NCBI RefSeq assembly: GCF_014873915.1
Contig: NZ_JADBEJ010000005.1
Span: 1,240,001 to 1,304,000 of the forward strand
Direction: 5' to 3'
Length of the DNA stretch: 64,000 nucleotides
Source: Amycolatopsis roodepoortensis
Lineage (GTDB): Bacteria > Actinomycetota > Actinomycetes > Mycobacteriales > Pseudonocardiaceae
The first letter of the stretch is position 1. Each line of letters starts with the position of its first letter. Positions 53,692 to 62,435 of the stretch are shown here, in pieces. The notes below the pieces were generated by a model that ran no database searches, had not been told where the DNA came from, and saw only the letters and a list, made by a program, of their open reading frames with translations. The position numbers and the translations under genes were made by a program.

Positions 53692-54027
53692 TCAGACGGT
53701 TTCGCGCGTGGTAACCGCGTCCTTCTCCGCGGCCAGCGCGGTGCACGTGCGCACCCACAGCTCCCAGCCGCGCAGCGCCTGGTTGCAGTTCCAGCCGGTC
53801 CAGCGGCCGGCCTGCGCGCCCTCGTTGCCGGCGCGGTTGCAGGCGGTTTTGCTGCTCCAGCCCTCGCTCACCTTGCGGTACGGCGTGCAGGACGCCGCCG
53901 CGACGTCACCCGACGCCCCGGCCGCGCACGGTTCCGCGGTGCTCGCCATCGCCGATCCCGCGGTCAGCACCGAGCCGGCGAGGGTGGCGGCGAGAACGGC
54001 ACCACGGAGCACGAAGCGTTTGTTCAT
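53692..54027 (-). CDS. small secreted cysteine-containing protein
   Basis: 111 residues from ATG 54027, with TAAGGAAAG upstream. A signal peptide (first 28 residues, ending AMA-S) leaves about 80 residues with five cysteines and a GWSSKTACNRAGNEGAQAGRWTGWNCNQ segment, which suggests a compact disulfide-bonded domain of the kind found in many actinomycete secreted peptides. Function unknown. Upstream DNA is the 21-bp repeat array. Confidence 0.75.
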   Translation of the reverse strand: MNKRFVLRGAVLAATLAGSVLTAGSAMASTAEPCAAGASGDVAAASCTPYRKVSEGWSSKTACNRAGNEGAQAGRWTGWNCNQALRGWELWVRTCTALAAEKDAVTTRETV

Positions 54028-54099
54028 CGACTTTCCTTACCGCGAGCAAGACCCCTGCCCACAGTGGCCGATCCGCCGACGAAGATCAACCGCCACGCG

Positions 54100-54288
54100 C
54101 CGAGTCACGCCTTCGATCACGCGAGTTACGCCCCTGATCACGCGAATCACGCCGCTGATCACGCGAGTCACGCCCCCGATCACGCGAGTCACGCCCCCGA
54201 TCACGCGAATCACGCCGCTGATCACGCGAGTTACGCCCCTGATCACGCGAGTTACGCCCCTGATCACGCGAGTCACGCCGCTGATCAC
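54100..54288. repeat. tandem array of nine 21-bp units
   Basis: Nine consecutive 21-base units of the form GCGAGTCACGCC-N3-GATCAC, differing at a few positions (T/C in GAGTTACG, A in GAATCACG), with a degenerate tenth. It is the same unit as in the inverted repeat at 1849-1981. Open frames through it only repeat a heptapeptide (VTRVIxG), so I treat it as non-coding. The 424-base gap 54028-54451 contains this and the hairpin at 54361. Confidence 0.85.
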
Positions 54289-54360
54289 GCCGGTCCTGCC
54301 CCACCGGTCACGCGAAGCCCCGCGTGCCACCATCCGAACCTGCGCGAACCCCCCGCCACC

Positions 54361-54417
54361 GTGTCGCGAAAGCCACTTTCGGGACATCAGACGTCACGAA
54401 AGTGGCTTTCGCGACAC
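54361..54417. repeat. long hairpin of the GCGAAAGCCACTTTCGC family, conserved loop
   Basis: 21-bp perfect arms (54361-54381 and 54397-54417) enclose the 15-base loop GGACATCAGACGTCA. The element at 62251-62303 has the same arms and nearly the same loop (AGACATCAGACGTCG), so arms and loop move or spread together. Confidence 0.88.
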
Positions 54418-54451
54418 GCCACGACCATGCACCAAGGCGAGCCGGCCCCGG

Positions 54452-55237
54452 TCAGTCCCCGACGACCTGCTCCACCTTGCGCTGCAGCTTGTTCATCCCG
54501 CCGAGCCACCGGTCGGTCTGCGTGGCCCGCGCGGCGTAGTAGTCCGCGACCTCGGGGTGCGGCAGCACCAGGAACCGCTCCTCGGCGATGGCCTCGAACA
54601 GCGCGTCCGCGACCTGCTCCGGCTGGATCGCCGACGCGCCCATCAGCAGCTCGCCCGCCGGACCGGTGTTCTCCAGCATCGCCGTCCGCACTCCCTGCGG
54701 GCAGATGGCCTGCACGGTGAGCCCGCGGTGCCGATAGGTCGCCGAAAGCCATTCGGCGAAGGCGAGCGCGCCGTGTTTGGTCACCGAGTAGGACACCGAA
54801 CCGAGGCTGGTCAGCAAACCGGCCGCCGACACCGTCGAGATGAAATGCCCGCGGCCGCGCTCCAGCCACGGCGGCAGGAGCAGCCGCGCCGCGCGCACGT
54901 GCGCCATGACATTGACGTCCCAGATCCGCGCCCAGTCCTCCTCCGGCGCGTCCACGCCGCCCATCGGCGCGATCCCCGCGTTGGCGCAGAAGACGTCGAT
55001 CTCGCCGAGGGTTTCGCGCGCCGCCTCGATCAGGTACGCGACACCCGCTTCGCTCGCGGCGTCCCCGGCGACGGCGGTCCCGCCGATCTCCTCGGCGACC
55101 TCGGCCGCGGCGTCCCCGTTCAGGTCGCCGACGACGACCCGGGCCCCCTCCGCGGCGAACCGGCGGGCGAGGACGGCCCCGATCCCGCCGCCCCCACCGG
55201 TGACGACGACCCCGGAACCGGTGAACGACGCGGTCAC
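54452..55237 (-). CDS. short-chain dehydrogenase/reductase
   Basis: 261 residues from GTG 55237 (GTGA overlap with the upstream SDR). Cofactor motif VVVTGGGGGIGAVLARR, CANAGIAPMGG, Ser in STVSAAG and YSVTKHGALAF. The C-terminal extension (YYAARATQTDRWLGGMNKLQRKVEQ) is typical of long SDRs in actinobacterial acyl/steroid catabolism loci. Substrate unknown; second of two SDRs in one operon. Confidence 0.88.
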   Translation of the reverse strand: MTASFTGSGVVVTGGGGGIGAVLARRFAAEGARVVVGDLNGDAAAEVAEEIGGTAVAGDAASEAGVAYLIEAARETLGEIDVFCANAGIAPMGGVDAPEEDWARIWDVNVMAHVRAARLLLPPWLERGRGHFISTVSAAGLLTSLGSVSYSVTKHGALAFAEWLSATYRHRGLTVQAICPQGVRTAMLENTGPAGELLMGASAIQPEQVADALFEAIAEERFLVLPHPEVADYYAARATQTDRWLGGMNKLQRKVEQVVGD

Positions 55238-55986
55238 AGGCCACCCGCCAGCGTGACGCCACCGTCGAGGACCACCGTCTGCCCGGTGATCCAGCCCGCC
55301 TCTTCCGAAAGCAGGAACGCCACGGCGCCCGCGATGTCCGCCGGAACGCCGAGGCGCTTCATCGGGTACGACTCGGAGACCTCTTCTTCGCGGCCTTCGT
55401 ACAGCGCGGTCGCGAACTTGGTCTTGACCACGGCCGGCGCGACGGCGTTCACGCGGATCTTCGGCCCCAGTTCGAAGCCGAGCTCCTTCGTGAGCCGGAT
55501 CAGCGCGGCCTTGCTGACGCCGTACATGCCGATCCCGGGCGACGCGCCGAGCCCGGCGATGGACGCGACGTTCACCACCGCGCCGCCGTGCTCCCCCATC
55601 CACGCGTCCCGCGCCCGGCGCGTCCACGAAAGCGGCGCGAGCACGTTGACGGCGAAGATCTTCGCCGCGGCCCCGGGGTCGATGTCCAGGGTCGGCCCGA
55701 ACACCGGGTTGATCCCGGTGTTGTTGACCAGCATGTCGAGGCGGCCGAAGGTCTCGATGGTCTTGGCGACGGCCTCGTCCTGGTGCGCCTCGTCGTCGGC
55801 CTTGCCGGGGACGGCGATGGCGACGGCCTCGCCGCCCAGTTCGGCCACGGCCTCGGCCAGCGGCTCCGGCTTGCGCGCGGTGATGCACACCTTCGCGCCG
55901 CGCTCGACCAGGTCCTTGGCGATCCCGAGGCCGATACCCCGGCTGGCGCCGGTGACGATCGCGACGCGATCCTTGAACGAGTTCAC
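55234..55986 (-). CDS. short-chain dehydrogenase/reductase (FabG-like)
   Basis: 250 residues from GTG 55986 with GAGGAG nine bases upstream. VAIVTGASRGIGLGIAKD near the start, VNNTGINP, VASIAGLGASPGIGMYGVSKAAL, and NAVAPAVVKTKFA. It is divergent from the TetR gene at 56109, with an operator-like palindrome between, so repression by that TetR is likely. Confidence 0.9.
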   Translation of the reverse strand: MNSFKDRVAIVTGASRGIGLGIAKDLVERGAKVCITARKPEPLAEAVAELGGEAVAIAVPGKADDEAHQDEAVAKTIETFGRLDMLVNNTGINPVFGPTLDIDPGAAAKIFAVNVLAPLSWTRRARDAWMGEHGGAVVNVASIAGLGASPGIGMYGVSKAALIRLTKELGFELGPKIRVNAVAPAVVKTKFATALYEGREEEVSESYPMKRLGVPADIAGAVAFLLSEEAGWITGQTVVLDGGVTLAGGL

Positions 55987-56024
55987 TCTTCGATCTCCTC
56001 TGTGTTCACTGGCGACGCAATCAC

Positions 56025-56042
56025 TAAGCGAGCGCTCACTTA
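56025..56042. promoter_or_regulatory. TetR operator between SDR operon and its regulator
   Basis: TAAGCGAGCGCTCACTTA is an 18-bp inverted repeat with one mismatched pair. The left half CTAAGC (56024) matches the sites at 42934, 52798 and 56819, making the adjacent TetR (56109) the likely common regulator. Confidence 0.78.
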
Positions 56043-56108
56043 CAATGGAAAGGTCCGGAGACGGTGTCAAGCCCGCCATCCGGAACGAGCGTCTGGGAGG
56101 ATCTGCGG

Positions 56109-56723
56109 ATGACCATGTCGCTGTCGGCCGAACTGTGGCCCGACGTCCAGCCGGAGACGGCACGGCGGCTGATGCTGGCCGGGGTCGAATCCTTCGCGCG
56201 GCGTGGCTATCACGCGACCACCACCCGGGACATCGCCTCGGCGGCCGGCATGAGCCCCGCGGCGCTGTACGTGCACTTCCCGTCCAAGGCCGCGCTGCTG
56301 TTCGCGATCTCGAAGTACGGCCACGAGCAGACGCTCTCGCTGGTCGAGAGCGTCGTGGCGCGGGAGAGCGATCCGGTCGAGCGGATCCGGCTGCTGGTCG
56401 AGGATTTCGTGGCGTGGCACGCGCGGAGGCACACCGTGGCCCGCGTGGTGCAGTACGAACTGCACGCCCTGCCCGACGAGGAGTTCGAGATCGTCGCGAA
56501 ACTGCGACGCCGTATCGAGCAGGTCGTGCGCGAGGTCATCACCGAAGGCGTCGGAACGGGTGTGTTCACCGTCGGCGACCCGCACACCGCCGCCCGCGCC
56601 GTGCTCTCGCTCGGTGTCGACGTCTCGCGCTGGTACAGCGAACGGACGCGCCAGACCCCCAAGAAGCTCGGCCAGGAGTACAGCGAGCTGGTGCTGCGCA
56701 TGCTCGGCACGAAACTCTCCTGA
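56109..56723 (+). CDS. TetR family regulator
   Basis: 204 residues from ATG 56109 with GGGAGGA upstream. HTH: SFARRGYHATTTRDIASAAGMSPAALYVHFPSKAALL. The C-terminal domain (RVVQYELHALPDEEFEIVAKLRRRIE...VDVSRWY) is the KstR/FadR-like actinobacterial type whose members bind CoA thioesters. Located between the SDR operon and the transporter, and next to CTAAGC-type operators. Confidence 0.9.
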   Translation: MTMSLSAELWPDVQPETARRLMLAGVESFARRGYHATTTRDIASAAGMSPAALYVHFPSKAALLFAISKYGHEQTLSLVESVVARESDPVERIRLLVEDFVAWHARRHTVARVVQYELHALPDEEFEIVAKLRRRIEQVVREVITEGVGTGVFTVGDPHTAARAVLSLGVDVSRWYSERTRQTPKKLGQEYSELVLRMLGTKLS

Positions 56724-56769
56724 CCAGTACTGATCGGCCTGCGTCGGCGATACCGCCACCAGAGTGACA

Positions 56770-56785
56770 TACCAACCGGTCGGTA
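56770..56785. promoter_or_regulatory. TACCAAC-CG-GTCGGTA operator upstream of the transporter
   Basis: Matches the perfect site at 44260 with one half-site change. A possible -10 TAGAAT follows at 56788-56793. Confidence 0.65.
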
Positions 56786-56807
56786 TCTAGAATTACCCGT
56801 TGAGACG

Positions 56808-56836
56808 TTGACCACATACTAAGCGGTTGTTAACTT
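56808..56836 (+). promoter_or_regulatory. sigma-70-type promoter with CTAAGC operator half in the spacer
   Basis: TTGACC (56808-56813), 17 bases, TAACTT (56831-56836). The spacer contains ACTAAGCGGTTGTT, whose CTAAGC (56819-56824) half matches the second operator family; the right half is weak. The transporter may thus answer to both TetR proteins. Confidence 0.65.
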
Positions 56837-56881
56837 GCCCGGACTGCATCGCCGCAGCAGCGCCGAGCGAAGGGCATCCAG

Positions 56882-58255
56882 ATGGCCGACACCGCACCGA
56901 ACGCCCCGGAAACCGCCGCCGAACCGACGATCACCGTGTCCCAGCGCAGGAGGGCCGCCACCGCGGCGGCACTCGCCTCCTCGGTCGAGTGGTACGACTA
57001 CTTCGTCTTCGGGATCGCCGCCGCCCTGGTCTTCGGGAAGACCTTCTTCCCCACCAGCAACGCGGCGGCCGGGGTCCTCGCCTCGTTCGCGACCTTCGCG
57101 GTCGGCTTCCTCGCCCGGCCGCTAGGCGGGATCATCGCGGGCAGCCTCGGTGACAAACGCGGCCGGAAACCCGTGCTGGTGCTGGCGATCGCGCTGATGG
57201 GCGCGGCGACCACGCTGATCGGCCTGTTGCCGACCTACGACTCGATCGGTATCGCCGCGCCGATCCTCCTGGTACTGCTCCGGCTCGTGCAGGGAGTCGC
57301 CGTCGGCGCCCAGTGGGGTGGCGCGATGCTGCTCGCCACCGAGTACGCGCCGCCCGGCAAACGGGGTCTCTACGGCAGCCTCGTCCAGCTCGGCGTCCCG
57401 ATCGGGGTGGTGCTGGCGAACACGGTGTTCCTGATCGCCGCCCAGCTCGCGCCGCCGTCGGACTTCCTCGTGTGGGCGTGGCGGATCCCGTTCCTGGTGG
57501 GCGTCCTCGTGCTCGGGCTCGCCTGGTACATGCACGTCAAGATCGACGAGACGCCCGAATACCGCCGCGCCGAAGCGAAACTCGCCGCCGAGGAACGCGG
57601 CCGCGCCAAGTCGCCGCTGCGTGACGTCCTGCGCCACCACAAGGGCACGGTGTTGCTGGCCGGCGGCTCGTTCATGGTCAACACCGCCACCTTCTACATC
57701 CTGCTGAACGGCGTCCTCGACTACGCCACCCGGCATCTCGGGATGTCGCGGACCACGGTGCTCGTCGCGACCCTGCTGATCAGCACGCTGCAGCTCGCGA
57801 TCATCCCGCTGTCGGCGAAACTGTCCGACCGGATCGGCAGGCTCAAGATCTACACCTTCGGCGCGGCGGGCGTCGCGCTCTGGGCGATCCCGATGTTCCT
57901 GCTCATCGACACGGCCTCGCTGCCGCTGTTCGTGGTCGCCTCGTTCGTCGGGTCGCTGTTCCTCGGCATCATGTACGGCCCGCAGGCGGCGTTGTTCGCC
58001 GAGCTCTTCACCGCCGAGATGCGCTACACCGGCGCCTCGCTCGGCTACCAGATCAGCGCGGTGGTCGGCGGCGGGCTCGCGCCGTTCATCATGGTGCTGC
58101 TGCTGGAATCCACCGGGACGTCGATGTCGGTGTCGCTCTACATCATCGTGCTCGCCCTGATCTCGCTCGGCTCGATCGGCCTGCTGGCCAAACGCGCACG
58201 GTCCACTTCGGACTCAGACGACCGCGCGCGCGAAGCGGTCGGCGACCAGCCGTAG
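56882..58255 (+). CDS. MFS metabolite:H+ symporter (MHS/ShiA-like)
   Basis: 457 residues from ATG 56882. Twelve hydrophobic segments; the MHS landmarks SSVEWYDYFVFGIAAAL in helix 1, GGIIAGSLGDKRGRKPVL and RLVQGVAVGAQWGGAML, then KRGLYGSLVQLGVPIG. This family imports organic acids, betaines or shikimate-like compounds. Its place in the regulon suggests uptake of the cluster substrate, probably a carboxylic acid. The last 42 bases overlap the converging WYL gene. Confidence 0.92.
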   Translation: MADTAPNAPETAAEPTITVSQRRRAATAAALASSVEWYDYFVFGIAAALVFGKTFFPTSNAAAGVLASFATFAVGFLARPLGGIIAGSLGDKRGRKPVLVLAIALMGAATTLIGLLPTYDSIGIAAPILLVLLRLVQGVAVGAQWGGAMLLATEYAPPGKRGLYGSLVQLGVPIGVVLANTVFLIAAQLAPPSDFLVWAWRIPFLVGVLVLGLAWYMHVKIDETPEYRRAEAKLAAEERGRAKSPLRDVLRHHKGTVLLAGGSFMVNTATFYILLNGVLDYATRHLGMSRTTVLVATLLISTLQLAIIPLSAKLSDRIGRLKIYTFGAAGVALWAIPMFLLIDTASLPLFVVASFVGSLFLGIMYGPQAALFAELFTAEMRYTGASLGYQISAVVGGGLAPFIMVLLLESTGTSMSVSLYIIVLALISLGSIGLLAKRARSTSDSDDRAREAVGDQP

Positions 58256-59173
58256 CCGCTCCTTGACCTCGTCCGGCGCCTCCTCCACGACGAAGTCGAC
58301 GTCCCAATGGGCGAGGTAGTACGGCATCACGGACAGGTCGTTGGAACCGACCCGGACCCGGCAGGTGTGCTCGTCGATGGCCTCGATCGTGCCGGCGGTC
58401 GGGGACACGTATTCGGCGAGCGCGTCCGCCGAGGCGTTGACCCGCAGCACCATCTGGTGCGGATACGGCGAAGACGTGATCCCACGGGAGACGTACGCCG
58501 CGAGGTCCTCGGCGGGTGGTTCCCTCGGCGTGAACCGGAAACTCGTGTCCGGGACGCCGTCGATGCGGTCGACGCGGAAGGTCCGCCAGTCGTCACGGTC
58601 GAGGTCGAACGCGACCAGGTACCACCGGCGCCCGGTGTGTACCAGGCGCAACGGCTCGATGTAGCGCTCGCTGACGTCACCGTTGTGGTTGCGGTAGCCG
58701 AACCGGAGCCGCTGGTGGTCACGGCACGCGGACGCGATGACTGTCAGCGCCGCCGCGTCGATGACCGGGACGACGCCGCCGAGCGGGATCATCGCGGTGT
58801 TCAGCGCGGTGATCCGGTGCCGCAGCCGCGCGGGCAGCACCTGCTCCAGTTTGGTGAGCGCGCGCACCGAGGTCTCCTCGATCCCCGAGACCGTCCCGTT
58901 CGCGGCCGTGCGGAGCCCGACGGCGACCGCGACGGCCTCGTCGTCGTCCAGCAGCAGCGGCGGCAACGCGGCCCCCGCGCCGAGCCGGTAGCCGCCCGCG
59001 ACGCCGGGGGTGGCGTGCACCGGGTAGCCCAGTTCGCGCAGCCGCTCGACGTCGCGCCGGACCGTGCGGACGTCCACCTGCAGCCGGTCGGCGAGGTCGG
59101 CGCCCGGCCAGTCGCGCCGCGCCTGCAGCAGGGAGAGGAGCCTCAGCAGCCGTGCCGACGTGCCCGTGGTCAT
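58214..59173 (-). CDS. WYL-domain (YafY/DeoR-like) transcriptional regulator
   Basis: 319 residues from ATG 59173. N-terminal HTH RLLRLLSLLQARRDWPGADLADRLQVDVRTVRRDVERLRELGYPV, middle WYL domain with RRWYLVAFDLDRDDWRTFRVDRI, and a C-terminal WCX-like region. The family senses ligands, often nucleic-acid related, and controls stress or defence genes. No adjacent target is obvious; it converges on the transporter gene and is divergent from the deaminase. Confidence 0.9.
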   Translation of the reverse strand: MTTGTSARLLRLLSLLQARRDWPGADLADRLQVDVRTVRRDVERLRELGYPVHATPGVAGGYRLGAGAALPPLLLDDDEAVAVAVGLRTAANGTVSGIEETSVRALTKLEQVLPARLRHRITALNTAMIPLGGVVPVIDAAALTVIASACRDHQRLRFGYRNHNGDVSERYIEPLRLVHTGRRWYLVAFDLDRDDWRTFRVDRIDGVPDTSFRFTPREPPAEDLAAYVSRGITSSPYPHQMVLRVNASADALAEYVSPTAGTIEAIDEHTCRVRVGSNDLSVMPYYLAHWDVDFVVEEAPDEVKERLRLVADRFARAVV

Positions 59174-59258
59174 CGGTTCACTCGCTTCATGGGAGGAGTG
59201 TCGCAGATATTCAGGACAGGTCCGGTCCGCATTGCGCTCGCGCCGTAAGGTGAACCGC

Positions 59259-59714
59259 GTGATCGATCCCGCGCAGCTGCTGGCCGTCGCCCGTGAAGAG
59301 GCCGAACTCGGCAAGGCCGAGGGCGGGGTCCCGATCGGCGCCGCCCTCTTCGACACCACCGGCGCCCTGCTCGGCCGCGGCCACAACCGCCGGGTCCAGG
59401 ACGGCGACCCGTCGATGCACGCCGAGACCTCCGCCTTCCGGAACGCGGGCAGGCGGCCGCACTACCGGGACACGATCATGGTCACCACGCTGTCCCCCTG
59501 CTGGTACTGCAGCGGGCTGGTGCGCCAGTTCGGCATCGGCAGGGTCGTCATCGGCGAGGCCACCACGTTCGAAGGCGGGCACGGCTGGCTCGAGGAGCAC
59601 GGCGTCGAGATCACCCTGCTCGACGACCCGGCGTGCACCGCGCTGATGACCGAATTCATCCGGGATCACCCGGACCTGTGGTTCGAGGACATCGGCGTCC
59701 CGGCCGAAGGCTAG
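59259..59714 (+). CDS. cytosine deaminase-like enzyme (yeast FCY1 type)
   Basis: 151 residues from GTG 59259 with GTAAGG upstream. Zinc site HAETSAF (His and catalytic Glu) and TLSPCWYCSG (C-x2-C), followed by IGEATTFEGGHGWLEEHGVE and the C-terminal WFEDIG, the same order and ending as fungal cytosine deaminase. Likely reaction: cytosine to uracil, or a related N-heterocycle. The stop overlaps the converging cyclase stop (CTAG). Confidence 0.9.
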   Translation: MIDPAQLLAVAREEAELGKAEGGVPIGAALFDTTGALLGRGHNRRVQDGDPSMHAETSAFRNAGRRPHYRDTIMVTTLSPCWYCSGLVRQFGIGRVVIGEATTFEGGHGWLEEHGVEITLLDDPACTALMTEFIRDHPDLWFEDIGVPAEG

Positions 59715-60952
59715 GTTTCGGTCTCGAAGGCGACGGTCCGGTTGCGCCCGGCCCCCTTCGCCGCGCGCAACGCCTGATCCGCCGCGGCGACGAGCCGGTC
59801 GAGCGTCTCACCGCAGTCCGGATGCGACGACACTCCGATCGAGACGGTCGTCCCCGCGAACGTCCCACCCAGTGAGACGAACGTCGACGAGATCCGCAGC
59901 CGGATGCGTTCGGCGATCGCGTGCGCGTCGAACCGGCTCGTGCCGGGCAGCAGGACCACGAACTCCTCGCCGCCGAACCGGCCGACCAGGTCCGCGGCAC
60001 GGACCTCGGCGCGCAAGGTGTCCGCCACGGCCCGCAGGACGTCGTCCCCGACGTGCCTGCCGTGCCGGTCGTTGAGCCGGGCGAAATGGTCGAGGTCGAG
60101 CATCAGCAGCGAAAGCTCGGCGCCACGGCCGCGCAGCAGCTCGAACTGGGTGCGGGCACCGTCCAACCAGGACGAAGCGGTGAGCAGTCCCGTGCCGGAA
60201 TCCGTGCCCGCGTGCCCGCGCAGGGCACGCATCGTCCCGGCCCGGTGAAGTACCACGAGCGCGCCCGCGAGTACCACGGTGACGAACGGCCAGTCCGCCG
60301 CCGACCACGCGAGCAACAGTCCGAACGCGACCATGGCCGCGTCGAAGGCGAATCCCGACGGTTCCGCCCCGAATTCGGCCGCCGGGGCGGCCAAGGCCGC
60401 GTCGACGGACAGGAAGACCAGCCCGGTCGCGAAAACCAGGGCGAAACTTTCGAAATCCCTTGGTGCGCCGAGGAACGGTGGCGCACCCAGCAGTACCGGG
60501 ATGATCGAGGCGCCGAGCGCCGAAAGCATCGTCGCGGACGCCGCGAACACCTGCCGGTGCGGGATACCGCGCCGGATCCGGAACCAGCGATATGCCGCCG
60601 AGACGACGACGAGCACCGCGGCCAGTGCGGGCGGCAAGAGGAGCGCACCGGCGAAAATCCACGCCGCGTCCAGTCCGGCGCCGAGCCGGGTGTCGGCGCG
60701 GGACCGCTCGACGGGGCGCGAAAGCTCCGAACAGACGATCATTCCGGTCACCAGCGCGGAAAACGGAAGAAACGACGACGGCGCGGGGGGCCGCAGGACG
60801 AAAAGGTAGGTCGTGGCGGCGATGGCGGCGAAGTCGACGAGGAGCAGATACCCGATCAGGCCTCGCCTGGGTAGTTCCCACAGGCTCCAGGACCCCAGTA
60901 TCCGCCGCGGCGCGGCGAGCCGGTCTCTCCGGTCGCGGCTTCCGGTCGCCAT
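59711..60952 (-). CDS. membrane diguanylate cyclase
   Basis: 413 residues from ATG 60952, which has GGGGGA seven bases upstream; the ATG at 60970 has none. Six to eight hydrophobic segments (about 30-240, MASE-like) precede a GGDEF domain with LDLDHFARLNDRHGRHVGDD and active-site GGEEF. The I-site RxxD five residues before GGEEF reads RAADLVGRF, so product inhibition may be kept. The enzyme makes c-di-GMP from two GTP. Confidence 0.93.
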   Translation of the reverse strand: MATGSRDRRDRLAAPRRILGSWSLWELPRRGLIGYLLLVDFAAIAATTYLFVLRPPAPSSFLPFSALVTGMIVCSELSRPVERSRADTRLGAGLDAAWIFAGALLLPPALAAVLVVVSAAYRWFRIRRGIPHRQVFAASATMLSALGASIIPVLLGAPPFLGAPRDFESFALVFATGLVFLSVDAALAAPAAEFGAEPSGFAFDAAMVAFGLLLAWSAADWPFVTVVLAGALVVLHRAGTMRALRGHAGTDSGTGLLTASSWLDGARTQFELLRGRGAELSLLMLDLDHFARLNDRHGRHVGDDVLRAVADTLRAEVRAADLVGRFGGEEFVVLLPGTSRFDAHAIAERIRLRISSTFVSLGGTFAGTTVSIGVSSHPDCGETLDRLVAAADQALRAAKGAGRNRTVAFETET

Positions 60953-61071
60953 CAGGGAGTCCCCCACCATTTCGGCAAACTAGCCGGTAATCGTGGTGGT
61001 GTCGATCCGCTTTCCGGGTCATCACCCCCCTACTAAGGTCGGTCGTTTCCGGTGGGTGTTCCGGTGAATTC

Positions 61072-61099
61072 TTGACAGTCCTCATTGGTCTAGTCCACC
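61072..61099 (+). promoter_or_regulatory. TTGACA with DasR-like site upstream of the GH18 gene
   Basis: TTGACA (61072-61077) is followed by ATTGGTCTAGTCCACC (61084-61099), which matches 13 of 16 positions of the DasR element A-C-TGGTCTAGACCA-C-T. DasR represses chitin genes in streptomycetes, so N-acetylglucosamine-linked control is plausible here. Confidence 0.68.
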
Positions 61100-61194
61100 G
61101 TGGGATAGCGCACACTCCAGGTTGATACGCCGCGTCAAGACGGAGGTGCTCCACACCTGCGCGCCTCGCCGCGCGCGTACCAGTTGGAGGACCG

Positions 61195-62148
61195 ATGAAA
61201 TCCTTACGACGACGCTGGCCGACACTGGCCACCACCGTCGGCGCCGCTCTCGCCACGGCCGCCGGCCTCGCGCCCGTCGCCTCGGCGGCCCCGGACCCGG
61301 TGCTCGCCTCGCCCTATCTGTACCAGTGGTCGGGACAGACGGATCCGATCGCCGCGATGAACGCCACCGGCGTCAAGGCCTTCACCCTCGCGTTCATCCT
61401 CTCCGACGGCGGCTGCAACCCGAAATGGGACGGCAGCCGTTCCCTCACCGGTTCCGACGCCACAATGATCAACAACATCCGTGCCAAGGGTGGCGACGTC
61501 ATCCCGTCGTTCGGGGGCTGGTCGGGCACGAAGCTGGGCCCGAAATGCTCCACTCCCGCGGCACTCGCCGGCGCGTACCAGAAGGTCATCGACGCCTACA
61601 AACTCAAGGCGATCGACCTCGACGTCGAGAACACCGACGAGTTCGAGAACCACACCGTCCAGGACCGGATCCTGAACGCCGTCAAGCTCACGAAACAGAA
61701 GAATCCCGGCCTCCGCGTGGTCATCACCATCCCGACCGACGTCGGTGGCCCCAACTCGCACGGCAAGCGGCTGATCAACCGGGCGAAGGAGCTCGGCGCA
61801 GGGGTCGACGCGTGGTCGGTCATGCCCTTCAATTTCTCCAGCGGCGGTGACATGGCGGGCAAGACCCGCAGTGCCGTGGACGGGCTGAAGAACGTCGTGA
61901 AGTCCACCTTCGGCCTGAGCGACGACGCGGCGTACCGGCGCAGCGGGCTTTCGTCGATGAACGGGAAGACCGATGTGGCCGGCGAAACCGTCAGCGTCGC
62001 CGACTTCCGCGCGATCCGCGACTACGCGGCGAGCAAACATCTCGCCAGGCTGTCGTTCTGGGCGGTGAACCGCGATTGCAACAACTGCGCGGGAATCGCC
62101 CAAGGCAAGTACGACTACACCAAGATCGTGGCGGGTTACACCGGCTGA
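61195..62148 (+). CDS. secreted GH18 chitinase-like protein
   Basis: 317 residues from ATG 61195 with GGAGGA five bases upstream. Signal peptide about 1-32 (ending ASA). GH18 barrel: IPSFGGWSG (strand 3) and the catalytic strand KAIDLDVEN, in which D141, D143 and catalytic E145 are present but the first Asp of D-x-x-D-x-D-x-E is K138. Later SFWAVNRD matches the strand-8 W. No chitin-binding module. Upstream DasR-like site supports a role in chitin use. Confidence 0.9.
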   Translation: MKSLRRRWPTLATTVGAALATAAGLAPVASAAPDPVLASPYLYQWSGQTDPIAAMNATGVKAFTLAFILSDGGCNPKWDGSRSLTGSDATMINNIRAKGGDVIPSFGGWSGTKLGPKCSTPAALAGAYQKVIDAYKLKAIDLDVENTDEFENHTVQDRILNAVKLTKQKNPGLRVVITIPTDVGGPNSHGKRLINRAKELGAGVDAWSVMPFNFSSGGDMAGKTRSAVDGLKNVVKSTFGLSDDAAYRRSGLSSMNGKTDVAGETVSVADFRAIRDYAASKHLARLSFWAVNRDCNNCAGIAQGKYDYTKIVAGYTG

Positions 62149-62174
62149 CTTCCGTTCCCCACCGGTGTCAGTCC

Positions 62175-62221
62175 GTGAAGGCCTCCTTCCTCACTCTCAA
62201 GGTAGGGAAGGAGGCCTTCAC
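62175..62221. terminator. GTGAAGGCCTCCTTCC hairpin after the chitinase gene
   Basis: GTGAAGGCCTCCTTCC (62175-62190) and its exact complement (62206-62221) around a 15-base loop, 26 bases after the stop. Same family as 15518 and 31931. Confidence 0.78.
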
Positions 62222-62250
62222 CGCTTCGCACCTCGGGCCCGGTTGCTCAG

Positions 62251-62303
62251 GTCGCGAAAGCCACTTTCGAGACATCAGACGTCGCGAAAGTGGCTTTCGC
62301 GAC
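62251..62303. repeat. hairpin of the GCGAAAGCCACTTTCGC family with conserved loop
   Basis: 19-bp perfect arms (62251-62269, 62285-62303) around AGACATCAGACGTCG, the near twin of 54361-54417. Confidence 0.88.
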
Positions 62304-62361
62304 ATGCCTCGACGACGCCCGGGCCCCCGTCACGACCGGCCGATCGCACACCCGCGCCGGC

Positions 62362-62414
62362 GTTGCGAAAGCCACTTTCGCAACGCCGAAGGTTGCGAAA
62401 GCCACTTTCGCAAC
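62362..62414. repeat. direct pair of 23-bp GCGAAAGCCACTTTCGC palindromes
   Basis: Two exact copies (62362-62384, 62392-62414) separated by GCCGAAG, in the gap between the chitinase and the binding-protein gene. Together with 62175 and 62251 the 287-base gap is almost entirely palindromic repeats. Confidence 0.88.
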
Positions 62415-62435
62415 CTCCCGGCCCCGGGCCACCAC

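Noticed and set aside
54100..54288. CRISPR array
   Set aside because: Units are contiguous 21-mers without unique spacers, and no cas gene is near.
54037..54387. 116-residue frame with repeated VTRVIxG heptads (and the HASYAPD frame on the other strand)
   Set aside because: It is a translation of the 21-bp DNA repeat; all frames through it are repetitive, and it has no ribosome binding site.
53692..56767. 1019-residue plus-strand frame over the small secreted protein, repeats and SDR genes
   Set aside because: Antisense shadow passing through repeats; two well-supported SDR genes lie opposite.
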